A DNA stretch of 38,462 nucleotides. Origin: Comamonadaceae bacterium (GTDB taxonomy: Bacteria; Pseudomonadota; Gammaproteobacteria; Burkholderiales; Burkholderiaceae_C). The stretch lies in the NCBI GenBank assembly GCA_947447355.1, contig CANFJF010000034.1:1-38462 (forward strand), read 5' to 3'. Of the stretch, positions 16,081-26,924 are shown piece by piece. The translations under genes and the position numbers were made by a program. Each line of letters starts with the position of its first letter. Position 1 is the stretch's first letter. Under the pieces are notes generated by a model that saw nothing but the letters and a program-made list of their open reading frames with translations, ran no database searches and was not told where the DNA came from.

Positions 16081-17349
16081 GTGGACACATCTTCAATCAG
16101 CAGCGATTCAAAAAATATCAACATCGCCATTGTGGGTGGCGGCATCGCCGGCCTCGCACTGGCGCTGGGCCTCAAGCGCAAGGGGCTCAGCTGCGAGATC
16201 TATGAGTCGGTTCCAGAAATCAAGGAACTCGGGGTCGGCATCACGCTCTTGCCCCATGGCATGCGGGAACTGGCAGCACTGGGTGTGCAGGACAAGCTCG
16301 AGGCGGCAGGGATTGAAAACCTCGAGAGTGTCTTTTTCAACCGCTATGGTCAGTACATCTACAGTGAACCACGCGGCCGGCATGCTGGTTATGCCGTGCC
16401 AGAGGTCGGTATTCACCGCGGAAAATTACACCGGATTTTGTTTGACGAAACAGTGGCCCAAATTGGCGCTGAGCACATCCACACGGGTCACCGTTGCGTA
16501 GGCGTTGACCAAGACGAAACCGGCGCGACTGTTCATTTCATTGATCCTGCCACAGGCGCTGCGCGAGCATCAGTTCGGGCAGACGTGGTGGTGGCCTGTG
16601 ACGGCATCAACTCGGCCATTCGCAAGCAGTTTTACCCAGACGAGAAAATGGCTTTTTCGGGCATCAACACGTGGCGTGGCGTGACCAAACACAAGCCCAT
16701 TTTGACGGGCAAGAGCTACATGCGTGTCGGCTCTATCGAGACCGGCAAGATGGTGATTTACCCGATCGTCGACAACATCGACGCTGACGGCAATCAGCTC
16801 ATCAACTGGATGGCCGAGATTCAGCGCGACGCTGCTGTCATGAACGATTGGAACCAGTCCGGCAAGGCTTCAGACTTTATGGACATCTTCAAGGATTGGA
16901 AATTTGACTGGCTCGATGTGCCGGCATTGATTGCCAATGCTGAGCAAATTCTCGAGTACCCGATGGTCGACAAAGATCCTGTGTCGCAATGGACTTTTGG
17001 CCGCATCACCTTCATGGGCGATGCTGCACACCCGATGTACCCGCGCGGTTCGAACGGATCAGCGCAAGCCCTGATTGATGCCCGCACGCTGGCTGATGAG
17101 CTGTCTAAAACAAGCGACTCTCAGGCCGCATTGAAAAGCTACGAAGACTTGCGTCTTGCGCCCACCGCCAAAATTGTGCTCACCAACCGCGCAACACCGC
17201 CGGACTTCATCATCATGAAAGCCGACGAACTCAGTGGCGGTAAACCCTTTTCGAACATCGACGATCTCATCAGTCAAGAAGAGTTGAGGGCGATTTCAGA
17301 ACACTACAAACAGGTTGCCGGATTCGCGCTTGAACCGCTGAAGCCTTAG
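16081..17349 (+). CDS. FAD-dependent monooxygenase, PhzS/salicylate hydroxylase-like
   Basis: A 422-residue single-component flavin hydroxylase. It has GGGIAG at residues 19-24, the DG motif VVVACDGINSAIRKQF, and MGDAAHPMYPRGSNGSAQA around residues 312-330. The GDAAHxMYPxGxNG form and the INW segment in LINWMAEI match the PhzS-like branch, which includes 5-methylphenazine-1-carboxylate monooxygenase and oxidative decarboxylating relatives of salicylate hydroxylase. The start is GTG 16081 after CCGGAG; a 75-bp gap separates it from the upstream receptor gene. Its TAG overlaps the convergent hypothetical gene by 4 bp. It is probably the last step encoded in the right operon. Confidence 0.89.
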   Translation: MDTSSISSDSKNINIAIVGGGIAGLALALGLKRKGLSCEIYESVPEIKELGVGITLLPHGMRELAALGVQDKLEAAGIENLESVFFNRYGQYIYSEPRGRHAGYAVPEVGIHRGKLHRILFDETVAQIGAEHIHTGHRCVGVDQDETGATVHFIDPATGAARASVRADVVVACDGINSAIRKQFYPDEKMAFSGINTWRGVTKHKPILTGKSYMRVGSIETGKMVIYPIVDNIDADGNQLINWMAEIQRDAAVMNDWNQSGKASDFMDIFKDWKFDWLDVPALIANAEQILEYPMVDKDPVSQWTFGRITFMGDAAHPMYPRGSNGSAQALIDARTLADELSKTSDSQAALKSYEDLRLAPTAKIVLTNRATPPDFIIMKADELSGGKPFSNIDDLISQEELRAISEHYKQVAGFALEPLKP

Positions 17350-17939
17350 TTCAGGTAGCGGGGCTTTTCTGCGTCAAACGAGAGCGCTTTCGATTCATTG
17401 TCGGGAGCCGCTTTGTTGGCGTTGATGTTGACCGCCACGCCGATCTCGGTTTCCAGCCATTGCGAGTTGGTCAGGGCTTGGTTCAGCAAGGACACCAAAC
17501 CACGCGTGAGTTGAGCGTCTAACTTGATGTTCAAAGTGCGCGTTTTGTCGGCGAGCTTTTCGACCATATGGATCTCAAGCTCAGCAGCCGCCAGTGGCGT
17601 CAGTTTGATTTCAGTGACCAGCAGCGGTTCTGGGCCCAGTGGAAGTGACGTGATTGTTTCGCGGTACGGGGTTTGGAAGTCACTTTTATAACTGGCGGCT
17701 TCCTGCTGAAAGTTCTTGAGCAATTGCTGGCGCTGCTCATCAAACGGTGCCGCCAAGTTCGGTGGACTGGATTGGCGCGCGATTTGTTCGGTCGATGCTT
17801 TTTCAAGCAGCGGCAGTAGCGCCAAAGTCAAGCGGCGTGTGAACCAAAACCGAACCTCTTCATCGCTACGGGTGTTGATGCGTACCAAAAAGCGGTCTTG
17901 CTCATGGCTGTAGCTAACGCTGACCTGATGGATATTCAT
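17346..17939 (-). CDS. conserved hypothetical protein, 197 aa
   Basis: I do not recognise a named family. The protein is soluble (no leader or membrane segment) and moderately charged. A first beta-rich part contains VSVSYSHEQDRFLVRINT. A leucine-rich helical segment follows (RRLTLALLPLLEKAS), and the middle is Gln-rich. A C-terminal part near residue 158 reads LVSLLNQALTNSQW. Coding potential is supported by length, by a good ATG at 17939 divergent from clpB, and by its fit between neighbours. It overlaps the convergent monooxygenase stop by 4 bp. Function unknown. Confidence 0.75.
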   Translation of the reverse strand: MNIHQVSVSYSHEQDRFLVRINTRSDEEVRFWFTRRLTLALLPLLEKASTEQIARQSSPPNLAAPFDEQRQQLLKNFQQEAASYKSDFQTPYRETITSLPLGPEPLLVTEIKLTPLAAAELEIHMVEKLADKTRTLNIKLDAQLTRGLVSLLNQALTNSQWLETEIGVAVNINANKAAPDNESKALSFDAEKPRYLN

Positions 17940-18002
17940 GGGTTTATTTTAGGGTCAAGCTCAGCATTTGTGGACGACTGTTACGTTCCTGCGCGCGCGC
18001 TA

Positions 18003-18030
18003 TTGAAAAATTTGGAAAGCCCCCACATCT
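18003..18030 (+). promoter_or_regulatory. heat-shock (sigma-32 type) promoter of clpB
   Basis: TTGAAA at 18003-18008 is followed after 14 bp by CCACATCT at 18023-18030 (or after 12 bp by CCCCACAT at 18021-18028). Each fits the RpoH -10 consensus CCCCATNT with one mismatch, and the spacing is within the sigma-32 range. It lies about 27 bp before the clpB ATG. The downstream 12-bp palindrome ACATCTAGATGT (18025-18036) overlaps the expected start site. clpB is a classical sigma-32 target in Proteobacteria, so the assignment is well supported. Confidence 0.7.
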
Positions 18031-18056
18031 AGATGTACTAATTTTTCGGAGTCAGC

Positions 18057-20631
<2,575 letters not shown>

Positions 20632-20660
<29 letters not shown>

Positions 20661-21645
20661 ATGATTTGAACTGCCCCGCCATGTCTGCGTAAAACGACTT
20701 GTCGCTGTCGGTGTGGACGGGGGGCGTCACCAGCTGCAACACAAAATAAAAGTCACCGGGTGTGCTGCCCGGAATGCCGCGTCCCTTCAGCCGCAGCTTG
20801 CGACCCGAGCCGGATGCCGGTGGGATTTTGACCTCAACGGCGCCGCTGGGCGTGGGCGCCTCCACCTCGGCGCCAAGTGCCGCTTCCCAAGGCGAGATGG
20901 GCAGGTCTAGGTAAACATCATGTTTGTCGACGCGGTAGTTGGGGCTGCCAGTCGCCCGCGTCCGGAATGCCACTTCCAAATATAAATCACCTGCCGGCCC
21001 ACCCCCTGCGCCCGGTGCTCCCTGGCCGGCGAGCCGGATGTGTTGACCAGCGCGAATGCCTTTGGGCACGTCAAAAGTGATCTGGTGAGTTGGCTCAATA
21101 CTCCGCCCCTCGGCGTCTAACTGCGGTACCCGCAGACTGAGTGTTTTGGCCGCGCCTGTGTAAACGTCTTCGAGGTCAATCAGGATTTTGGCGTGGTGGT
21201 CTTCGCCCTTGGCACGGAAGGCTTGACGACGGCTGCGGCCATGACTGCGTGCACCCGACGTGCTACCGGGTGGCGCGGCGAAACCTTGGCTGAAGAGCGA
21301 TTCAAAAAAGTCGCTGAAGTCTGCACCCCGGCTCGGCCCTTCTGTTTTAAAACCCCCATCAAATCCACGCCCAGCGTGTTCTGCGCCTGCGTTCCAGTCG
21401 GGCGGCGGCCGGAAATCCTGTCCTGCTTGCCAATGCGCACCCAACTGGTCATACGCAGCCCGCTTCTCTGGGTCGCGCAAGACTTCATAGGCTTCCGACA
21501 CGTCTTTGAAGCGCGCTTCAGCATCCTTCTCCTGACTGACGTCAGGGTGGTATTTACGCGCCAGTTTTCGATGGGCTTTTTTCAGCTCGTCTGACGTGGC
21601 GCTGCGCTCAACGCCCATGATCTTGTAGTAATCCTTGTATTCCAT
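20632..21645 (-). CDS. cbpA: CbpA-type DnaJ co-chaperone
   Basis: A J-domain protein that stimulates DnaK. The J-domain occupies residues 1-70 ([23 protein letters not shown] in KYHPDVSQ). A Gly/Phe/Ser-rich linker follows at about 75-145, then two beta-barrel C-terminal domains containing [12 protein letters not shown] and [11 protein letters not shown]. The zinc-finger (CxxCxGxG) region of true DnaJ is absent, which makes it CbpA/DjlA-class rather than DnaJ. Length 337 aa is slightly above E. coli CbpA (306), mainly in the linker. Its 3' end overlaps the convergent clpB 3' end by 29 bp. No cbpM partner follows. Confidence 0.94.
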
Positions 21646-21733
21646 GGATGGCCCGAAGTTGACTCATCGCAAGGTAGCAAAAATTAGCCTGCGCGTGTGT
21701 CAGTGGTGACGCCATTCAGCATCAGGTCTCGGC

Positions 21734-22597
21734 TTATTTGGGGAGTCCAAATACTTGCACCCAGTACACGCCACCATCGCTTTGCGGGTTGACGGCAAAG
21801 GCCAGCCCCATCTCTGTGTAGTTGGGCATCATCAGGTTGGTGCAATGTGAGGGGCTTTTCAGCCAGCCCTGCACGGCCAAGTCTGCATTCAATTGGCCTG
21901 AGGCGATGTTCTCGCCAATGGCGCGCCACGCGTAGCCGGTTTTGTTGGCGCGTTCTGAGACGTGATAACCGTCGCGACCGGTGTGGCTGAAGTAGCTGTA
22001 ACGCGCCATGTCCTCGGCATGTGCAGCCGATGCCGATCGGAGTTTGCCATTGAGACGCACCGATTGAGCGGCTGCCATGGACTCGTTGCCACACATGCGC
22101 GCTTGGCTGCGTGCCTCGTTCACCAAAAACAGCACACGGGCTTCAATCTGATCTTTGTCAGTGGACCGTGGGGGTAAAAACGGCGCGGCCAAAACTATCC
22201 AGACCCGCGGTCCTTGGGCATAAAACCCCATCTGTTTGTAATCATCATCCATCACCGTCTGACAGGAGTAGCGCGCGGCGCCCTGTGCGATGGCTGGCGC
22301 ATCGATGTAGCCACTGAGGGCTATCAACGTTGTGCGAGGTGACCGGTAGCCCACGGCTTTCAGCGCATCGACCAGTTCAGTTCCCGCCGCTGTGCGTGTG
22401 GCAGCCGCTGACAGTCTCTGGTCGACCTGTAGCGGGACTGTTGCCGCAGGGATGCCACTGCAGCCTCGTGCACGTACGTTGTTGAAGGCTTGCAGAAGAG
22501 CCTGTGGCTCAACAGTCGGACTCTTGTTTTGTGCGTTGGCCATTCCAGCCATCAGCCCCAACAAGACTGCTGTCGCTGACCGTATTGATAGACCCAC
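21734..22597 (-). CDS. secreted CAP-domain (SCP/PR1-like, YkwD-type) protein with degenerate N-terminal CAP copy
   Basis: A 287-residue exported protein with a Sec leader (cleavage near MANAQ, residue 23). Residues about 150-286 form a recognisable bacterial CAP domain: FLVNEARSQARMCG, H193 in AAHAEDMARY, FSHTG (H205), GENIASG (E229) and SPSHCTNLMMPNYTEMG (H251). Residues about 32-140 repeat the same plan in degraded form, for example SCQTVMDDDYKQMGF opposite HCTNLMMPNYTEMGL, without the His and Glu residues. The GTG start at 22597 is forced by a stop codon directly upstream, and GAGG precedes it. It is divergent from the MFS gene. Biochemical role of bacterial CAP proteins is poorly known. 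Confidence 0.87.
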   Translation of the reverse strand: MGLSIRSATAVLLGLMAGMANAQNKSPTVEPQALLQAFNNVRARGCSGIPAATVPLQVDQRLSAAATRTAAGTELVDALKAVGYRSPRTTLIALSGYIDAPAIAQGAARYSCQTVMDDDYKQMGFYAQGPRVWIVLAAPFLPPRSTDKDQIEARVLFLVNEARSQARMCGNESMAAAQSVRLNGKLRSASAAHAEDMARYSYFSHTGRDGYHVSERANKTGYAWRAIGENIASGQLNADLAVQGWLKSPSHCTNLMMPNYTEMGLAFAVNPQSDGGVYWVQVFGLPK

Positions 22598-22655
22598 TTA
22601 GTGCCTCGTCAAAGTTTTTTTCATTCAAAAATTCAACCCATATTACGATAGCGTC

Positions 22656-23897
22656 ATGAGCACAACGAGCACCCTGCAAAACACCGCCCCATTCAATCGC
22701 GACGTCGGCGTGATCGGGCTGGTTGGCCTGGCCCACATGATCAGCCATTTCAGTCAGTTGCTGTTGGCGCCACTGTTTCCCTGGTTAAAAGACGAATTCA
22801 ACGTCAGTTACACCGAGCTTGGATTCTTGATGACGATTTTTTTCGTCGTGTCCTGTGTGGTTCAGACGGGTTCCGGATTCGTGGTCGATCGTTTTGGCCC
22901 GCGTCCCATTCTTTTTGCGGGTCTGAGCCTGCTGGGCATCGCTGCATTGGGCTATTCAATCAGCACAAGCTACTGGATGCTGGCCGGCTTTGCGGTGGTG
23001 GCCGGCGTCGGCAACGGGGTGTTTCATCCGGTCGACTACACCCTCATCAACCGCAAGGTGAGTCCGTCCCGGCTGGGTCATGCCTACAGTGTTCATGGCA
23101 TCACGGGAAGCCTGGGTTGGGCACTTGCACCGGTGTTGTTGGTGAGCTTGACGCTGGCGTATTCGTGGCGGACGGCGCTGTTGGTTGCCGCCTTGTTAGC
23201 CTTTAGCGTGCTGGCCGTGCTGGTCTTGAATCGGCGCAAGCTGGCGTTACCTGTTGTTCAGCCTGTGAAAGACGTTGCAGGGGCCGAGGGCAGCTTGGAC
23301 TTTTTGAAAATTCCGGCCGTCTGGATGTGCTTTACCTTCTTTTTTGTCAACGCCCTTGGGTTGGGAGCGATCCAGGCCTTTGCGCCTGAGGCGGCGCGTC
23401 GCCTGCACGACGTCCCCTTAGCTTTGGTCGCCATGTGCCTGACGGTTTACATGCTGGGCAATGCCTGCGGTATGTTGACGGGCGGTTTTTTGGCGTCCAA
23501 TCCAGCACGCTGTGAGCGCATCGTCGGCTTGGGTTTTGGTTCTGCCGCCCTGATTTCTGTGACCTTGGCCTTCGGCAGTTTTGGTTCACCGATTGTGGTC
23601 CCGGTGCTATTTGCTTTGATGGGTTTTTCCTCCGGCTTGGCAGCGCCGTCGCGTGACTTGTTGGTCAAACGCTCAACCCCTGAAAACGCCACGGGCCGGG
23701 TTTATGGCGTGGTGTATTCGGGGCTGGACATTGGGCAAGCTCTGTCACCGCTTTTCTTTGGTGTGCTGATGGATCATGGCAACTTCCGCGGCGTGCTGCT
23801 CTGCTTGGCGCTGGTGCAAGGCGTCTTGATCGTCAGTGCCTTCAGCGTTGGGCGTGTGCGGCGCACAGCGACGGCACCGAATCAACTAGCGACTTAA
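22656..23897 (+). CDS. MFS transporter, 12 TM, FSR-like
   Basis: A 413-residue major facilitator superfamily carrier in the inner membrane. Hydrophobic segments alternate throughout, consistent with 12 helices. The loop 2-3 motif A appears as GFVVDRFGPRPILFAG, and GVGNGVFHPVDYTL resembles the GxGxxxFHP segment of fosmidomycin-resistance (Fsr) type exporters. A second motif-A-like segment is weak. Substrate cannot be deduced. It has its own 58-bp divergent intergenic region with the CAP-protein gene and is followed 59 bp later by the ThDP enzyme on the same strand. Confidence 0.9.
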   Translation: MSTTSTLQNTAPFNRDVGVIGLVGLAHMISHFSQLLLAPLFPWLKDEFNVSYTELGFLMTIFFVVSCVVQTGSGFVVDRFGPRPILFAGLSLLGIAALGYSISTSYWMLAGFAVVAGVGNGVFHPVDYTLINRKVSPSRLGHAYSVHGITGSLGWALAPVLLVSLTLAYSWRTALLVAALLAFSVLAVLVLNRRKLALPVVQPVKDVAGAEGSLDFLKIPAVWMCFTFFFVNALGLGAIQAFAPEAARRLHDVPLALVAMCLTVYMLGNACGMLTGGFLASNPARCERIVGLGFGSAALISVTLAFGSFGSPIVVPVLFALMGFSSGLAAPSRDLLVKRSTPENATGRVYGVVYSGLDIGQALSPLFFGVLMDHGNFRGVLLCLALVQGVLIVSAFSVGRVRRTATAPNQLAT

Positions 23898-23956
23898 CTG
23901 TCAGGCAGGTTTCACAACGGTTCAGTTTTTGACATCAGCCGCGGCACAATATCGGC

Positions 23957-25651
23957 ATGACTAAACAACTTGCCGGCCACCTTCTCGTTGATTGCCTGAT
24001 TGCTCAGGGCGTGACCCATGCCTTTGGCGTTCCAGGCGAAAGTTACCTTGCTGTGCTTGATGGCCTGCATGCGCGTCAGGGCCAGATTAACTTCGTGATT
24101 TGTCGGCAAGAGGGCGGCGCCGCCTTTATGGCCGAAGCCCATGGCAAGCTCACCGGACGGCCAGGCGTCTGCATGGTCACCCGCGGCCCTGGCGCGACCA
24201 ACGCATCCATTGGCGTGCACACGGCCTTTCAGGACTCCACGCCGATGGTGCTGCTGGTGGGAGACGTGGCCAGTGACTGCCGTGACCGCGAAGCCTTCCA
24301 GGAGGTTGATTACGCCAGCTTCTTCGGGCCCAGCACCAAAGGTTTTGCCAAGCGCGTCGAGCGCATTGACGACGCCAATCGCATTCCCGAATACATCGCC
24401 CGCGCTTTTGCCACCGCCATGAATGGTCGGCCCGGCCCCGTGGTGTTGGTCTTGCCGGAAGACATGCTGACCGAAATGACCGCCGCTCAACCCTTGCCTC
24501 GGGTCGAGGCGGTGCAGGCTTGGAGTGACCCGGGCGCTCTGCGGACGCTGCGCGAAATGCTGCTGGCCTCCAAGCGGCCCTTGGTGATTGCGGGTGGCGG
24601 TGGTTGGACGCCGCAAGCCGCGCAAGCCCTGCAACGTTTTGCCGAAAATTGGCAGCTGCCGGTGGGCAATGCGTTTCGGTTTCAAGACACCTTTGACAAC
24701 CACCATCCGCTCTACGCCGGCGATGTCGGTATTGGTCTCAATCCGAAGCTAGCGACACGCATCAAAGAGTGTGACTTGATCATTGCCATTGGCCCTCGTT
24801 TGGGCGAGATGACGACGGGTAATTACACCTTGCTCGAAGCGCCCAAACCGAAGCAAAAGCTGGTGCACATTCATGCCAGTGCTGAGGAACTCAATCGCGT
24901 CTTTCAGGCTGACTTGGCCATCAACGCCACGATGAATGCTGCCGCCCGGTCGCTGGAAGTCTTGACAGCGCCCGTCTCGGTGGCGTGGGAGGCTTGGACC
25001 GCTTCCGCTAATGCGGATTACTTGGGTAACTTGGTGCCCCAAGCGCTGCCCGGTGATGTTGACATGCCGGCGATCGTAGGACTGCTGCAAAAGCATTTGC
25101 CTGAAGATGCGGTGCTCACCAATGGTGCCGGCAACTTTGCCAGTTGGGTCCATCGTTTCTTCAAGCACCATGGCCTCGTTAAAGGTCACAAAACCCAGCT
25201 CGCTCCCACCGTGGGAGCCATGGGCTATGGTGTGCCTGCGGGTATTGCTGCGGCCATCACAACGGGGCGGGTGGTATTTACCATCGCCGGTGATGGTGAC
25301 TTTTTGATGAATGGTCAAGAGTTAGCGACCGCCGTGCAGCACGGCGCCAAAACCATCATCGTCTTGCTCAACAACGGCATGTTTGGCACCATTCGTATGC
25401 ACCAAGAGCGCGAGTATCCCGAGCATGAAAGCGGTTCGCGCTTGAAGAACCCGGACTTTGCCGCACTGGCTCGCGCTTACGGTTATGCCGGTGTCCGCAT
25501 CACCCGCACCGCAGAGTTTGAAGCCGAGTTGTTGGCGGCACTGAGTCGCGCTGAAGGCACGCTGATTGAAATCATGCTGGACCCAGAAGTCATCACCACG
25601 CGCGGCACCCTGTCGGCCATCACACGCAACGCCAAAGGCGCTGCCGCCTGA
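23957..25651 (+). CDS. ThDP-binding protein, acetolactate synthase large-subunit-like
   Basis: A 564-residue three-domain thiamine-diphosphate enzyme. Catalytic-type E52 is in CRQEGGAAFMAEA, preceded by FGVPGESYLAVLDGL. GPGATNASIGVHTAFQDSTP matches the acetolactate synthase pyrimidine domain, and AGDGDFLMNGQELATAVQHG with LLNNGMFGTIRMHQ forms the ThDP/Mg site. It shares the family but not close sequence with the enzyme at 10068. No ilvN small subunit or ilvC is adjacent, so it is unlikely to be the main biosynthetic acetolactate synthase. The real reaction could be decarboxylation or ligation of 2-oxoacids. It is convergent with the DUF192 gene, whose stop lies 6 bp away. Confidence 0.9.
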   Translation: MTKQLAGHLLVDCLIAQGVTHAFGVPGESYLAVLDGLHARQGQINFVICRQEGGAAFMAEAHGKLTGRPGVCMVTRGPGATNASIGVHTAFQDSTPMVLLVGDVASDCRDREAFQEVDYASFFGPSTKGFAKRVERIDDANRIPEYIARAFATAMNGRPGPVVLVLPEDMLTEMTAAQPLPRVEAVQAWSDPGALRTLREMLLASKRPLVIAGGGGWTPQAAQALQRFAENWQLPVGNAFRFQDTFDNHHPLYAGDVGIGLNPKLATRIKECDLIIAIGPRLGEMTTGNYTLLEAPKPKQKLVHIHASAEELNRVFQADLAINATMNAAARSLEVLTAPVSVAWEAWTASANADYLGNLVPQALPGDVDMPAIVGLLQKHLPEDAVLTNGAGNFASWVHRFFKHHGLVKGHKTQLAPTVGAMGYGVPAGIAAAITTGRVVFTIAGDGDFLMNGQELATAVQHGAKTIIVLLNNGMFGTIRMHQEREYPEHESGSRLKNPDFAALARAYGYAGVRITRTAEFEAELLAALSRAEGTLIEIMLDPEVITTRGTLSAITRNAKGAAA

Positions 25652-25657
25652 TCCGGT

Positions 25658-26149
25658 TCAGCGCTTGACGTCGAACGGTGCACCACTCAAGCGTGTACCC
25701 GCTTTGATATTTTTCTTGGCAAACCAGCCCTGGTTCATTTCCAGCACATAGCGAACCGGCTTGCTTGAGCAATGCGAATCGGTGGTCTGCGGCTTCATGT
25801 CGACGAGGTTGACGATGGTGCCATCGTCCGCCACAAAAGCGGCGGTCAGCGGCAGCAGCGTGTTTTTCATCCAAAAGCACTGCTGCGATGGCTCTTCAAA
25901 TACGAACAACATCCCCTCTTGTTGCGGCATGTCTTTCCGGAACATCAATCCGACTTGGCGCTGCTGCGGCGTGAGCGCGACTTGGGCCGTGATTTGGTAC
26001 ATGCCGGTCGTCAGCGTTGTGCGTTGCAGGTCGAGTTGGGGTGTGTCTTGCGCGAAAAGGGCGGCTGACCCCAGCAAGGCCAGAGCGGATAAAAGCGACT
26101 TGATGGTCTGCGAGGCTGTGGGGATAAAAGTACAAAGTCGTTTGTTCAT
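25658..26149 (-). CDS. DUF192 (UPF0127) exported protein
   Basis: A 163-residue DUF192 protein. The family core runs from about residue 58: QRQVGLMFRKDMPQ, GMLFVFEEPS, FWMKNTLLPLTAAFV, a VNLVDMKPQT segment and KPVRYVLEMNQGWF. An N-terminal signal peptide (SLLSALALLGSAALFAQ) suggests periplasmic location. The molecular function of the family is unknown. Starting at ATG 26149, it is divergent from clpS across a 775-bp gene-free region that holds the 139-bp repeat array. Confidence 0.93.
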   Translation of the reverse strand: MNKRLCTFIPTASQTIKSLLSALALLGSAALFAQDTPQLDLQRTTLTTGMYQITAQVALTPQQRQVGLMFRKDMPQQEGMLFVFEEPSQQCFWMKNTLLPLTAAFVADDGTIVNLVDMKPQTTDSHCSSKPVRYVLEMNQGWFAKKNIKAGTRLSGAPFDVKR

Positions 26150-26218
26150 AGTTTGGATGATAAGGGAGACCTGTTTGAAGGCGGTGAATCGTCAAGGTTC
26201 AGTGCAAAAGCCAATCCG

Positions 26219-26768
26219 CCATGGCGAGCGCAGTGACGGAGATGTGTTATGGCGAGCGGAGCGAAGAATATTTGTCATGGCGAGCGTAGCGCGGCCATCC
26301 ATCTTGGCGGTGCGCGGAGATGGACTGCCGCGCTTCGCTCGCAGAGACGGAGATGTGTCATGGCGAGCGCAGCGAAGAATATGTGTCATGGCGAGCGCAG
26401 CGAAGAATATGTGTCATGGCGAGCGTAGCGCGGCCATCCATCTTGGCGGTGCGCGGAGATGGACTGCCGCGCTTCGCTCGCAGAGACGGAGATGTGTCAT
26501 GGCGAGCGGAGCGAAGAATATTTGTCATGGCGAGCGTAGCGAAGAATATGTGTCATGGCGAGCGTAGCGCGGCCATCCATCGTGGAGGTGCGCGGAGATG
26601 GACTGCCGCGCTTCGCTCGCAGTGACGAATATGCGCCATGGCGAGCGTAGCGAAGAATATGTGTCATGGCGAGCGGAGCGAAGAAGATGTGTCATGGCGA
26701 GCGTAGCGCGGCCATCCATCTTGGAGGCGCTCAGTGATGGACTGCCGCGCTTCGCTCGCAGTGACGGA
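26219..26768. repeat. tandem array of composite palindromic repeats, exact 139-bp period
   Basis: Four long units (A) begin at 26276, 26415, 26554 and 26693, exactly 139 bp apart, each about 75 bp. Each A unit has 24-nt arms (for the first copy 26280-26303 and 26319-26342) that pair at 21 of 24 positions around a 15-nt loop. Between A units lie two short half-units (B, about 28 bp, CATGGCGAGCGNAGCGAAGA), giving the higher-order order B-B-A. The first period is incomplete at its left end (26219-26247 is a hybrid of B and the A end). The short open frames across the array are repeats translated in all phases and are not credible genes. One diverged B-A copy lies at 1191-1291. Confidence 0.92.
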
Positions 26769-26924
26769 GTGGTTTCATGCTGTTCATGTACGCCATGACA
26801 AAACTTTCCGATCACGGGCTTGCTGATGAATGTAATATTTAATAATTACTCTTAAGAATCAGCTAATTCCTTGTCAAGGCAGCAATGGCCCTGAAGGCCG
26901 CATCGACCCTCAGGGCTCGCTAGA
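26769..26924. other. clpS upstream region: AT-rich stretch and hairpin
   Basis: After the array the sequence becomes AT-rich, with an imperfect palindrome GTAATATTTAATAATTAC at 26832-26849. It then contains a perfect 7-bp stem, GCCCTGA (26888-26894) with TCAGGGC (26910-26916), around a 15-nt loop. The AGGG in the second arm is the only Shine-Dalgarno-like sequence before ATG 26925. No clear sigma-70 promoter could be assigned. No gene is seen here. Confidence 0.5.

Noticed and set aside
25761..26625. Long plus-strand open frames over the repeat array, translating into repetitive MASVARPSIL-like peptides
   Set aside because: They come from stop-free frames of the 139-bp repeat, overlap the antisense DUF192 gene, and the same peptides recur in several frames.
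26219..26768. CRISPR array
   Set aside because: The repeated units are long palindromes and the sequences between them are themselves repeats, not unique spacers of constant length; no cas genes are present.
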